Assembly: GCA_020627535.1 (NCBI GenBank)
Contig: JAHDGU010000012.1
Span: 104,601 to 168,600 of the forward strand
Origin: Saprospiraceae bacterium
GTDB lineage: Bacteria; Bacteroidota; Bacteroidia; Chitinophagales; Saprospiraceae
DNA: 64,000 bases
Direction: 5' to 3'
Shown: in pieces, positions 54,460-62,413 of the stretch
Layout: each line of letters opens with the position of its first letter
Position numbering within the stretch: the first letter of the stretch is position 1
Notes under the pieces: generated by a model
The model's database searches: none
What the model was told of the DNA's origin: nothing
Seen by the model: the letters and a program-made list of their open reading frames with translations, nothing else
Position numbers and translations under genes: made by a program

Positions 54460-57400
54460 CTAATATTCTATCCAAGGTCCACCATTGTCAAAGATGAGCT
54501 TAGCGACTTTCTCCAGCAAGTGTGTGGTGCTATTGATCTGACCATCCATGTCATCGAGGTCTGCATTGGCGATCTCGAGATTTTGCTTGGCCATACCTGT
54601 GGGTCCGTAGTTGCTGTGAGATAGCACGCGATAGATGGCAAACATGCGATCTCCGATGATCGGTGTTTCTGCCTTCTCTCCATGCTCTGCTCGAGCTGGA
54701 TTGCCATAGATGAAATGCTCGATGGATTTCAGGTCCTTTTTGCACTTGTCAAAATCACGGAGCATGCTAGGAGTAAGGCTTGGAGTATTGGCCATAGCCG
54801 ACTCTACTTGCGAAAGCAAGCGCTGGGCTGATCCGAGCTTGGTGCCGACCATACGATCTTTCTTGACAGTCGCTGTGTAGCTATCCCAAAATGCTTGGCG
54901 CTCCGATGCCGAAGGTCCCTCAATGCTGCCAGAGCGCAATGGCTTGACGGTAAAGCTTTGGTCTCCGGAGAGTATGGTTTCTTCGCCGTCTGCATATCTG
55001 CTCAGACTCACGGTGTAGTCTCCTGGTGGAGAGAGCATACCACCTGGCCATGGGCTGGATGTAGGAGCGCTTTCGCGCAAATCCCACGATGTGCGATGCA
55101 AGCCTTTGCTCGATGCTGCCTTGATGCGTCGGATAATATTGCCGTCAGCGTCTTTGATCACGAGCCAATAGCTCGGTCCTTCGTAGCTGGCTTCATCAGC
55201 CAGTGCGTCATAGCCAGGGAATGTAAGCGGCTGCTTGTCTTTGGTGGCTTTGGTTTCCGCTTCTTTTCTGATATCTTTTGGAGACTTGTTTTCTTCCCCT
55301 ATATAGTATGTGAAGAGTGCTCCGAAGTCTGGATTCTTCGCGACATAGTGCTGTGCTCCCTGACTTCCTTTTTGGGTCTCAAAACCCAAGTGTGATCTTG
55401 GTATGTACCACCATGCATCTCTGACAGAGTACATTTTGGCGGAAGCCTCAAAATCCTCCGCAGCCATCTCCCGCAGGGCCGTGTAGTCATCAAGGATATA
55501 AAAGCTACGACCAAATGAAGCTGCTACGAGATCATTTTCCCTCTTCTGGATCGCCAAATCACGGAAGGAGATCGTCGGAAGACCGCCTGACAGCTTGATC
55601 CACTTGGCACCACGATTGGGCGAGAAGTAGATGCCAAATTCTGTGCCGGCGAAGAGCAAATTGGCATTGACGTGGTCCTGGACGATACGCCAGACGATAT
55701 TGGTCTCACCGAGTCCATCAGTGATCGAGCGCCAGGACTTGCCCTGATTGTCACTCATATATAGGTAGGGCTTGTAGTCGCCTTCTTTGTGATTGTCCAA
55801 TGCCATATAAAGCGTATTGGCGTCGTGGAGATCTGCCTTGATGTCATTGACATAGGCTCTGCGCGGTACACCAGATATGGTGGAGACTTCCTTCTTGGTC
55901 CAGTTGGCGCCGCCATCAGCAGTCATGTGAAAGAGGCCATCGTCAGTACCTATATAGATAAGGTCTCGCTGGACTGGTGACTCTGCGATGGAAGTGATGG
56001 TATTGTAATTGGACATGGCGTAGATGTCCCAGGCATTGTCATAGCTCTGGATCTGTCCCATGATGGGCAGCTCAAGCCGATTTTCGTTGCGAGAGAGGTC
56101 GGGGGAGAGTGCTCTCCAGTTGTCTCCTCGGTCATCAGATCTCCAGAGTCGCTGGGACGCGAAAAAGATCTGCTTGGGGTCGTGTGGACTGACAAGAATG
56201 GGTGCATCCCAATTGAAGCGCTCGGGTACTTCTCCCCTCGCAGCTTGTGGCTGTACATCGGTGACCTCACCAGTCTTGAGATCGATGCGGCTCAGTGTGC
56301 CTTGCTGGCGCTGGCCATACATGATGTCTGGATTGCCTGGCTCAGTGGCGGGCTGGTGACCATCCCAATTGAGGACGACGCGCCAGTCGCTATTTTGTAT
56401 ACCATGCCAATTGTCGGTGCGTGAGGGACCGCCCTCAGTGCTATTGTCTTGTGTACCGCCGTAGACATTGTAGAAAGGCTCGGCATCATCTATGGCAAGC
56501 TTGTAAAACTGCGTGATGGGTAGATTGCCCATGTAGCGCCAGTTGGCTGCCAAGTCAAAGCTCTCGTACATACCTCCATCAGTACCGATGAGCAGGTAGT
56601 CTGGATCATCCGCTCGGAATGCGATGGCATGATTGTCTGAGTGCTTGTGCTCTTCTGTCATCCGTCGGAAGTTCTTACCACCGTCGTCGCTGATCTGGAT
56701 GCGGACATCCATGAGATAAAGTCTGTCAAATACATGTGGACACGCGTAGAGCTCCTGATAGTAGTGTGGTCCCGTGGCGCCAGAGACGGCGTCGGACATC
56801 TTGGTCCATGTCGCTCCTCGATCTGCGCTGCGGTAGACTGCTCCTTTGCGGCGATCAAGCTCGATGGCAGCATAGAGGACATCTGGCTGCTGTGGTGAGA
56901 TGGCGAGGCCAATCTTGCCCATATTGCTGGATGGGAGACCACTCTTGAGCTCTGTCCAAGTCTCTCCTCCATCTTCGCTCTTGTGCAATCCAGTACCTGG
57001 TCCACCGCCCATATAGGCAGCCACGGTACGGTGTCGATCCCAGGTGGCACAGTACAGGCGATCCGGATTGCGTGGATCGATGGCTAGGTCTGTTGCACCT
57101 GTCCAGGCATCATCTCCGAGTGTCTGCGTCCAAGTCTGACCGCCATCGGTCGACTTGTAGACACCTCTTTCTCCACCTTTGCTCCATAGCGGTCCTTGAG
57201 ATGCGACCCAGATGACATTGCTATTGTCCGGGTGTATGATGATCTCAGAGATGTGCTCAGACTTGGGCAAGCCCATATTGGTCCAGGTCTTGCCTGCATC
57301 TGTAGATCTGTAGACGCCATCACCCCATGACAGGTGTCGACCGCCGACATTCTCTCCCGTACCCAGCCAGATGGTGCTGGGATTGTTGGGGTCGATGGTG

Positions 57401-57681
57401 ATGCAGCCTGTGGAGTATACCGATTCATTGTCAAAGATGGGTGTCCAAGTGACACCGGCATTGTGCGTCTTCCAGACACCACCTGATCCCACGGCGACAT
57501 ACCAAACATTGTCATCATGGGGATGGATGGCAATGTCAGCGATACGGCCGGACATGAATGCTGGCCCGATGCTACGGAAGGACATGTTATTGAAATTGGA
57601 AGAGGTCCATGGGTCAGTGTCTTGCGCTTGGAGTAGACAAAGGCTGAGGACGAAGGCAAATAGGAGGCTTAGTTTTTTCAT
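54460..57681 (-). CDS. Large exported BNR/VPS10-like beta-propeller protein
   Basis: A 1073-residue exported protein (signal 1-19, ending LLQAQ). From about 30 to 740 it carries at least nine Asp-box motifs of the SxDxGxTW type (STDAGKTW, STDGGQTW, SEDGGETW, SADRGATW, SDDGGKNF, SDDRGDNW, TADGGANW, SDNQGKSW, SPNRGAKW), forming two beta-propellers as in sortilin/VPS10-like and BNR glycosidase-like proteins. A C-terminal Ig-like part (DGNIIRRIKAASSKGLHRTSWDLRE) and a helical tail follow. Widespread in Bacteroidota; function uncertain. Confidence 0.9.
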   Translation of the reverse strand: MKKLSLLFAFVLSLCLLQAQDTDPWTSSNFNNMSFRSIGPAFMSGRIADIAIHPHDDNVWYVAVGSGGVWKTHNAGVTWTPIFDNESVYSTGCITIDPNNPSTIWLGTGENVGGRHLSWGDGVYRSTDAGKTWTNMGLPKSEHISEIIIHPDNSNVIWVASQGPLWSKGGERGVYKSTDGGQTWTQTLGDDAWTGATDLAIDPRNPDRLYCATWDRHRTVAAYMGGGPGTGLHKSEDGGETWTELKSGLPSSNMGKIGLAISPQQPDVLYAAIELDRRKGAVYRSADRGATWTKMSDAVSGATGPHYYQELYACPHVFDRLYLMDVRIQISDDGGKNFRRMTEEHKHSDNHAIAFRADDPDYLLIGTDGGMYESFDLAANWRYMGNLPITQFYKLAIDDAEPFYNVYGGTQDNSTEGGPSRTDNWHGIQNSDWRVVLNWDGHQPATEPGNPDIMYGQRQQGTLSRIDLKTGEVTDVQPQAARGEVPERFNWDAPILVSPHDPKQIFFASQRLWRSDDRGDNWRALSPDLSRNENRLELPIMGQIQSYDNAWDIYAMSNYNTITSIAESPVQRDLIYIGTDDGLFHMTADGGANWTKKEVSTISGVPRRAYVNDIKADLHDANTLYMALDNHKEGDYKPYLYMSDNQGKSWRSITDGLGETNIVWRIVQDHVNANLLFAGTEFGIYFSPNRGAKWIKLSGGLPTISFRDLAIQKRENDLVAASFGRSFYILDDYTALREMAAEDFEASAKMYSVRDAWWYIPRSHLGFETQKGSQGAQHYVAKNPDFGALFTYYIGEENKSPKDIRKEAETKATKDKQPLTFPGYDALADEASYEGPSYWLVIKDADGNIIRRIKAASSKGLHRTSWDLRESAPTSSPWPGGMLSPPGDYTVSLSRYADGEETILSGDQSFTVKPLRSGSIEGPSASERQAFWDSYTATVKKDRMVGTKLGSAQRLLSQVESAMANTPSLTPSMLRDFDKCKKDLKSIEHFIYGNPARAEHGEKAETPIIGDRMFAIYRVLSHSNYGPTGMAKQNLEIANADLDDMDGQINSTTHLLEKVAKLIFDNGGPWIEY

Positions 57682-57693
57682 GGGATAAATTTA

Positions 57694-57920
57694 GTTGATA
57701 GTTGGAGGATCGTGAACCGTAAACCGTAAACCGTAAACCGTGAACCGTTGACCGAGAGTCAGCAGGTTTGTCTTTTGAGTTGATGGTTTGGAGGTGATGG
57801 TTGATAGTTGATAGTTCAGAGTTCAGAGTTGATGGTTTGGAGTTGGTGGTTGGAGGATCGTGAACCGAAGACTGAGGATCGTACAGGGTGGACCATGAAC
57901 CGATGAGCTAGGGGTAGAAG
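57694..57920. repeat. 7-bp-periodic repeat array 2
   Basis: The 413-bp gap 57682-58094 holds no gene. It begins with a run of heptamers (GTGAACC, then GTAAACC three times, GTGAACC, GTTGACC), continues with GTTGATA/GTTCAGA/GTTGGTG types and returns to GTGAACC. Bases 57799-57864 are the same as 59938-60017 except that the latter has 14 more bases, i.e. two more heptamers. Bases 57990-58021 resemble the spacer of the structured repeat (CTTCTCGAG..GCGTC..CGAGTT), likely a relic. Confidence 0.8.
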
Positions 57921-58094
57921 ATGTGAGATTGGTGGTGATGATTGCTCGTCTCTCCATTCTACTTCTCAGTCCTCAGGTCTTAATCTCCTTGTGCTTCTCG
58001 AGCGCGTCCTCGCGTCGAGTTGTCAGAAATGGTGTCTACAGGTAATGGCTGATGCGTCAGAGCATGATGATCCAGACGAAATTACTGGAGGTGA

Positions 58095-59069
58095 TCAAGC
58101 TGGGTCGAAGTTGATGAGACCTATTTGATGACCTGATATCTCATCGGCTTCTTCTTTTTGCTTGATGACACTGGACATAAAATGAAACCAATCATAGCTA
58201 TTTGGATCTGTAGGGTCATCTGCGGGAAAATTGTTCTGTCTGAGTGGAACAATCGTCGCGATGAGATCTACAACGGCTCCTCTAATAAATCTGTCTCGAT
58301 ACTGTGGCGAAGTGTGATCGATATCGAACAAGAATCTGATGCCTTTTTCTTGAGATATATCAAGTACTACTTTCTTCTCCTCTGGCGCATCTATGATATA
58401 GGTGACATGATTTTTGGGCAGTCGCATACGCTGTAATTCTACTTCCTTGATCACCCGCGTCTGTCGGAGCACATATCCTGTCATATAGGACTCATATCCA
58501 CGTATGACTTCATGGAGCTTGGATAGATAGTCATAGGTGGCTGACTTGTGAAAGTGTGGATCTTCATCTGTACTCCACCACATGGCGAATTTGCCAGAAA
58601 GCTGGGAATCTGCATCGTACCTCAAGTCAGCCAACTGAAATGGCTCTATGATGGGCTTGGGCTTGTAGCCGTCATAGATGGGGATCGAGCTGAAATAAAT
58701 CAAATTGGGATAGGCAGTCTGATCGATATGATTGACGAGGTCCTTGTATTTTAAAAGTTCTTCCTCTTGATAAATAAAGTATAGCGAGTATTTTTCTTCT
58801 CCAATCGTACAGACCACTGGTACAGTAAGAGCTCCTTCTTCTAGCAATGATGTGTACATGACATTGAAGGAGAACTCCTGATTTTTGCTCTTGGCGATCT
58901 TTTCTAGAGCTGCAATGGCAAGGATGCAATCTACTCTCACTTTTCCTGAGATGGCAAGATCGATCGATCCGAGTCCATGGTCCTCGGAATTGGTGATGAA
59001 GAAGTTTTGTTTTTCTTGAGGTTTTTTGGCCTTCTTGCCAGATCCAAATAGCTTATCGAGGAATCCCAT
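58095..59069 (-). CDS. Cytoplasmic protein of unknown function
   Basis: A 324-residue protein starting MGFLDKLFGSGKKAKK at 59069; four more codons are possible upstream. The opening, an amphipathic helix followed by Lys-rich sequence, is common in Bacteroidota proteins that touch the membrane. The body alternates helices and strands without a motif that I know. It is the first of three unknown genes on this strand between two 7-bp repeat arrays. Confidence 0.6.
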   Translation of the reverse strand: MGFLDKLFGSGKKAKKPQEKQNFFITNSEDHGLGSIDLAISGKVRVDCILAIAALEKIAKSKNQEFSFNVMYTSLLEEGALTVPVVCTIGEEKYSLYFIYQEEELLKYKDLVNHIDQTAYPNLIYFSSIPIYDGYKPKPIIEPFQLADLRYDADSQLSGKFAMWWSTDEDPHFHKSATYDYLSKLHEVIRGYESYMTGYVLRQTRVIKEVELQRMRLPKNHVTYIIDAPEEKKVVLDISQEKGIRFLFDIDHTSPQYRDRFIRGAVVDLIATIVPLRQNNFPADDPTDPNSYDWFHFMSSVIKQKEEADEISGHQIGLINFDPA

Positions 59070-59136
59070 TTTTCGTTTCATTTATGTTCATTGGTCAGTA
59101 ATTATCGCTCAGAATGTAGCGGCTAATATTCAAAAT

Positions 59137-59520
59137 TCATTTCGAAGTGTAAAATTTCATAAAACAAAATAGACTCAGTCCATAGCCCAATACCAAAAAG
59201 AGTATTGTTATTTGTGGTTTTCTTTCTGGAATAATTACATGGTCATATTTTTCTGAATATAGTAGATTGTATTTTTTTTGGATTTTATATTTTTGGGTAA
59301 TACAGGCATTTCTACCGATCAGTGGATTGTATATTTTGTCATTTATTTGAATTTCTATTCTATTATTTCTAGAGCTGCAATATTTAGGAATTTTTAAGCA
59401 CAAAGCTTCTTTGTTGACTCCATAGAATTTGCAATGTACTTCTCTCATAATTTGATGAGTTGCTAATCCAGAAAGGATTAGAATGATCATGCCACAAATT
59501 ATGTACTGTTTTTTATTCAT
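59137..59520 (-). CDS. Small AT-rich membrane protein of unknown function
   Basis: A 127-residue protein with hydrophobic helices near both ends (about 6-22 and 105-122) and a Cys-containing middle (CKFYGVNKEALCLKIPKYC) likely on the periplasmic side. The gene is clearly richer in A and T than its neighbours, which suggests recent arrival. No family recognised. Confidence 0.5.
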   Translation of the reverse strand: MNKKQYIICGMIILILSGLATHQIMREVHCKFYGVNKEALCLKIPKYCSSRNNRIEIQINDKIYNPLIGRNACITQKYKIQKKYNLLYSEKYDHVIIPERKPQITILFLVLGYGLSLFCFMKFYTSK

Positions 59521-59546
59521 TTTATGGACCTCACAGTTGCTGATAG

Positions 59547-59915
59547 CTATTTTCTGATGATCAGGACTTCTTCATTGCTGAATTCCATGTAGGCATAGTC
59601 ATAGACATAGCGATATTCTTTTCCTTGCTTGTTGATCTTGTAGGAGGTGATGTGGTGGAAGTTGAATTTCTTCTGATCAAGCAATTTTCGTGGTATGATC
59701 TTCTTGCGGCGATTGGGTCCCATGATCTCGTATAGGATGGAACGATTGCGATGGAGTATCTCATCAATATCACTGGCGTAGGCAGCTGTGCGGCGGCGCA
59801 ATTCGTGGTGATAGTCAGATTTACACTTGGGGGAGCAAAAGACTTTGTCTCGTCTTCCGAGCACGGGCGCTCTGCATATCGGGCAGTCGCGATCTGTAGG
59901 AGTGAAGGGGATCAT
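59547..59915 (-). CDS. Small zinc-ribbon protein
   Basis: A 122-residue protein. An N-terminal zinc ribbon, CPICRAPVLGRRDKVFCSPKC (Cys at 11, 14, 27 and 31; a C-x2-C and C-x3-C arrangement), is followed by a basic helical segment (SDYHHELRRRTAAY) and a C-terminal beta part (KKFNFHHITSYKINKQGKEYRYVYDYAYMEF). Such small ribbons may bind nucleic acid or act as chaperones; the family is unknown to me. Confidence 0.65.
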   Translation of the reverse strand: MIPFTPTDRDCPICRAPVLGRRDKVFCSPKCKSDYHHELRRRTAAYASDIDEILHRNRSILYEIMGPNRRKKIIPRKLLDQKKFNFHHITSYKINKQGKEYRYVYDYAYMEFSNEEVLIIRK

Positions 59916-59937
59916 GGATCTAAGGTAAGGGAAATGT

Positions 59938-60095
59938 GGTTGATAGTTGATAGTTCAGAGTTCAGAGTTCAGAGTTCAGAGTTGATGGTTTGGAGTTGGT
60001 GGTTGGAGGATCGTGAATCGATGACCGTGAATCGATGACCGTGAACCGTGAACCGTGAACCGTGCACTGAGGACCGTGCACTGAGGACCGTGATA
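59938..60095. repeat. 7-bp-periodic repeat array 3
   Basis: Heptamers of the GTTCAGA type, then GTTGATG/GTTTGGA/GTTGGTG, then GTGAATC/GATGACC/GTGAACC and GTGCACT/GAGGACC types. The block 59938-60017 is the same as 57799-57864 with two extra CAGAGTT units. Beyond it, 60096-60466 has no gene, repeat or signal that I can support. Confidence 0.8.
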
Positions 60096-60466
60096 CTTGA
60101 CTAAGTGGTCTACGGGTTGTCTTTGGGGTTCATCGCTGATTGCGCGTCGGGGAAGATTGATGTGCTCCGGGGAAATACTGCGGGGGATCGAGGAATGTGC
60201 CTTGATGTAGCACTCGCGTCAGGGATAGGAGGAGTGCGAAGCAGTACCGATCCATGCTGGAGGCAATGGATCGTGTACCGAGCTCCGGATAGCCCGACCG
60301 ACATGGCGGTATCGATAGGTCTGGTGAAAGATAGAGCTGACTGGATGATGCTGTAAACGCATCAATAAGGTATGTCGGTGACGCCCTAAAAATCTTCACT
60401 AAACATGCCAATAGACTGCCGAAAAAGGAAGGCAACAAGCCTAGACAATACTTGCGGATGAGTGCT

Positions 60467-60495
60467 TAACCGTTCCGAACGGTTATGAACGGTTG
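60467..60495 (+). promoter_or_regulatory. Palindrome with extra half-site upstream of the recombinase
   Basis: TAACCGTT-CCG-AACGGTTA (60467-60485) is a perfect 8-bp inverted repeat with a 3-bp spacer. A third half-site, AACGGTTG, lies at 60488-60495. It is about 100 bp before the recombinase start. Possible roles: operator for the recombinase gene or its core/arm binding site. Confidence 0.5.
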
Positions 60496-60591
60496 TGATA
60501 CGGATAAATATCATAAAGCATTGAAAAACAAGGAGATATATACTTGCATGTGGAGGCCAAAATGCACTAGTATTGCATCAAATAATCTTCT

Positions 60592-62352
60592 ATGCCTACT
60601 GAATCCACCACATCAAAACTGATCATCCAACTACTGATGATCGATGAGGAGAAGCATATAGCTCTCCGATTCCTAGAGAGTGAAATCTCGTTATGGGATA
60701 TCAAAAAAATCAATGGTATCAGATATCATGAGGGTCTGTCTCTATGGTATCTGCCTCATACCGCTCAATCCATGATGGCGCTGAGGCGTGTCGATGCTCA
60801 TCTGATCATAGACCGCAAGACGGTGCACCGATGCAGTACCAGACAATCCCATGAGAAGTCTGCCAATACTGCCATAGGGAAGGACTCTTCCACAACAGAT
60901 ACTGCACAAACAAAGGAGGGAGGAAAGTTTGTGACAGACGTACTCTATCATGGTGTGCTCGAGTCGATCGTGTGGCAAGGCGGTAAATTGATCATCCGTA
61001 TGCAATATGACGAAAGTCTCGTGGCATGGGTCAAAGGGCTGGTGAAGAGCTACTGGCATCGGGGTGAGCGCTGCTGGATCGCACGTGGATGTCGATACAA
61101 TCTGGAGAAGGTCCAAGCCAAACTGTCCTACTGGGATCATCGGAGCTATGAGAGACTCTTGGAGATGGCTGAGCCTTACAGTCAGAAGCCTAGAGTGCGT
61201 ATCACTGCTTGTCAGCAAAATGCTGAGATGATCGAGGTCTACGCGCCGGGATATGAGAAGATCATCAAGTTTATGAAATCCATACCGAGGCGTGAATATC
61301 TGAAGCAGAAGAGGCGCTGGAGAATTCCGCGTGACCGGGGACTTGTCCAGGAGCTCCGAGAACTGGTGGAGGGCATGGATCTGCAATGGACTGATCGCGT
61401 GGCGTGGGAAACCGAAGAGCACATCTCGAGATCTCAGGATGGCTCCAGAAAGTTTGCTGCCCTGATGAAGGGTGTGCCACGCCAGCACCGTGAAGCTGTC
61501 TCGGCATATCTGCAAAGTTTCCTGTCACAACAGAGAAGTTGGAGTACGATGAGGAGCTATGTCGGTGCATATCTGCGTGCCTTGCATCATACTGGTGGTG
61601 TGGATGTCCTGAAGTCCTGGACACGAAAGGAGATCAGTGCGTATCTCAGTGAGATCGCTATGCAGGAGGTGAGTGAGAGCGAGCTCAATCGTCACATCAG
61701 TGCCCTGAAATGGTACTATAAACATGTGGAAGGCTGGAGTGAGGTGCGACTGGAGGTGGTCAGAAGACCGAAGAAGCCGAATCGCTTACCCAAGATCCTG
61801 AGTCAAGGTCAGGTGCTGAGGATGTTGCAATCACTCAAGAATAGGAAGCATTTGTCTATGATGATGCTGAGCTATGGCTGTGGACTGAGGCCAAGTGAGG
61901 TGGTGTCGCTGCGCCATGATGACCTTCATCTCGAGCGAGGGCAGATCCATGTGCCAAGAAGTAAGCACAAGAAAGAGCGTGTAGTCAATATGCCAGAGTG
62001 CGTGGTGCCGGTGCTCAATGCTTATATCATGGAGCAACGGCCGGATTATTGGCTGTTTCCGGGGCAAGAGGCGAGTAAGCATTACAGTCAGAGTAGTTTG
62101 CGCAAGATATTTGATCGGGCGAGGAGTTATGCGAGTGTTCCGAAAAAATTTACGCTATATTCGATGAGACACAGTTTTGCGACGCACCTTATGGAGAGTG
62201 GGACACAGCTACGGTTTATTCAAAAGCTATTGGGTCATCGATCATCGAAGACGACAGAGATCTACACGCATGTGAGTAAGGCCAGTCTGGAGGATGTGCG
62301 AAGTCCATTGGATGGTATGCTGGGCAGAGAAATGGGCAAAAACGGGAAATAA
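60592..62352 (+). CDS. Tyrosine recombinase with three HARP-like N-terminal modules
   Basis: A 586-residue recombinase, almost twice the length of XerC or IntI. Catalytic residues: Arg433 (GLRPSEV), Lys about 458-461 (PRSKHKKERV), Arg526 (MRHSFATHL), His549 (LLGHRS) and nucleophile Tyr558 (TTEIYTHV). The His before Arg526 (HxxR) is Tyr523. The C-terminus reads VRSPLD, as in integron integrases. A SAM-like core-binding domain lies at about 295-385. The N-terminal 270 residues hold three segments with the same spacing K-x6-[YW]-x6-W: K38-Y45-W52, K148-W155-W162 and K229-Y236-W243. These resemble the HARP module of annealing helicases that binds branched DNA. Confidence 0.88.
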   Translation: MPTESTTSKLIIQLLMIDEEKHIALRFLESEISLWDIKKINGIRYHEGLSLWYLPHTAQSMMALRRVDAHLIIDRKTVHRCSTRQSHEKSANTAIGKDSSTTDTAQTKEGGKFVTDVLYHGVLESIVWQGGKLIIRMQYDESLVAWVKGLVKSYWHRGERCWIARGCRYNLEKVQAKLSYWDHRSYERLLEMAEPYSQKPRVRITACQQNAEMIEVYAPGYEKIIKFMKSIPRREYLKQKRRWRIPRDRGLVQELRELVEGMDLQWTDRVAWETEEHISRSQDGSRKFAALMKGVPRQHREAVSAYLQSFLSQQRSWSTMRSYVGAYLRALHHTGGVDVLKSWTRKEISAYLSEIAMQEVSESELNRHISALKWYYKHVEGWSEVRLEVVRRPKKPNRLPKILSQGQVLRMLQSLKNRKHLSMMMLSYGCGLRPSEVVSLRHDDLHLERGQIHVPRSKHKKERVVNMPECVVPVLNAYIMEQRPDYWLFPGQEASKHYSQSSLRKIFDRARSYASVPKKFTLYSMRHSFATHLMESGTQLRFIQKLLGHRSSKTTEIYTHVSKASLEDVRSPLDGMLGREMGKNGK

Positions 62353-62367
62353 TCGGGGAAAGGTGCG

Positions 62368-62391
62368 GTTATATACGAGTTATACATCAGC
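62368..62391 (+). other. Attachment-like region between recombinase and cargo gene
   Basis: GTTATATAC (62368) and GTTATACATCAGC (62379-62391) form a direct repeat 11 bp apart between the recombinase stop and the nuclease start. The second box is inverted at 63883-63895 with 12 of 13 bases matching. GTTATAC is close to the GTTRRRY core at which integrons exchange cassettes. Site function is inferred. Confidence 0.45.
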
Positions 62392-62413
62392 AGGTACAGC
62401 AAAATGAAAATCA

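Noticed and set aside
57694..60095. CRISPR or VNTR coding repeats in the 7-bp arrays
   Set aside because: Units are degenerate heptamers without spacers and lie outside of genes.
60105..60438. Overlapping frames on both strands before the recombinase (83 and 102 residues)
   Set aside because: No recognisable family, no membrane or signal pattern, and strong overlap with each other; likely chance frames in GC-rich DNA.
60592..62352. Classification of the recombinase as a standard IntI integron integrase
   Set aside because: The VRSPLD tail agrees, but the additional segment typical of IntI before the RHSFAT box is absent and the N-terminus is far longer.
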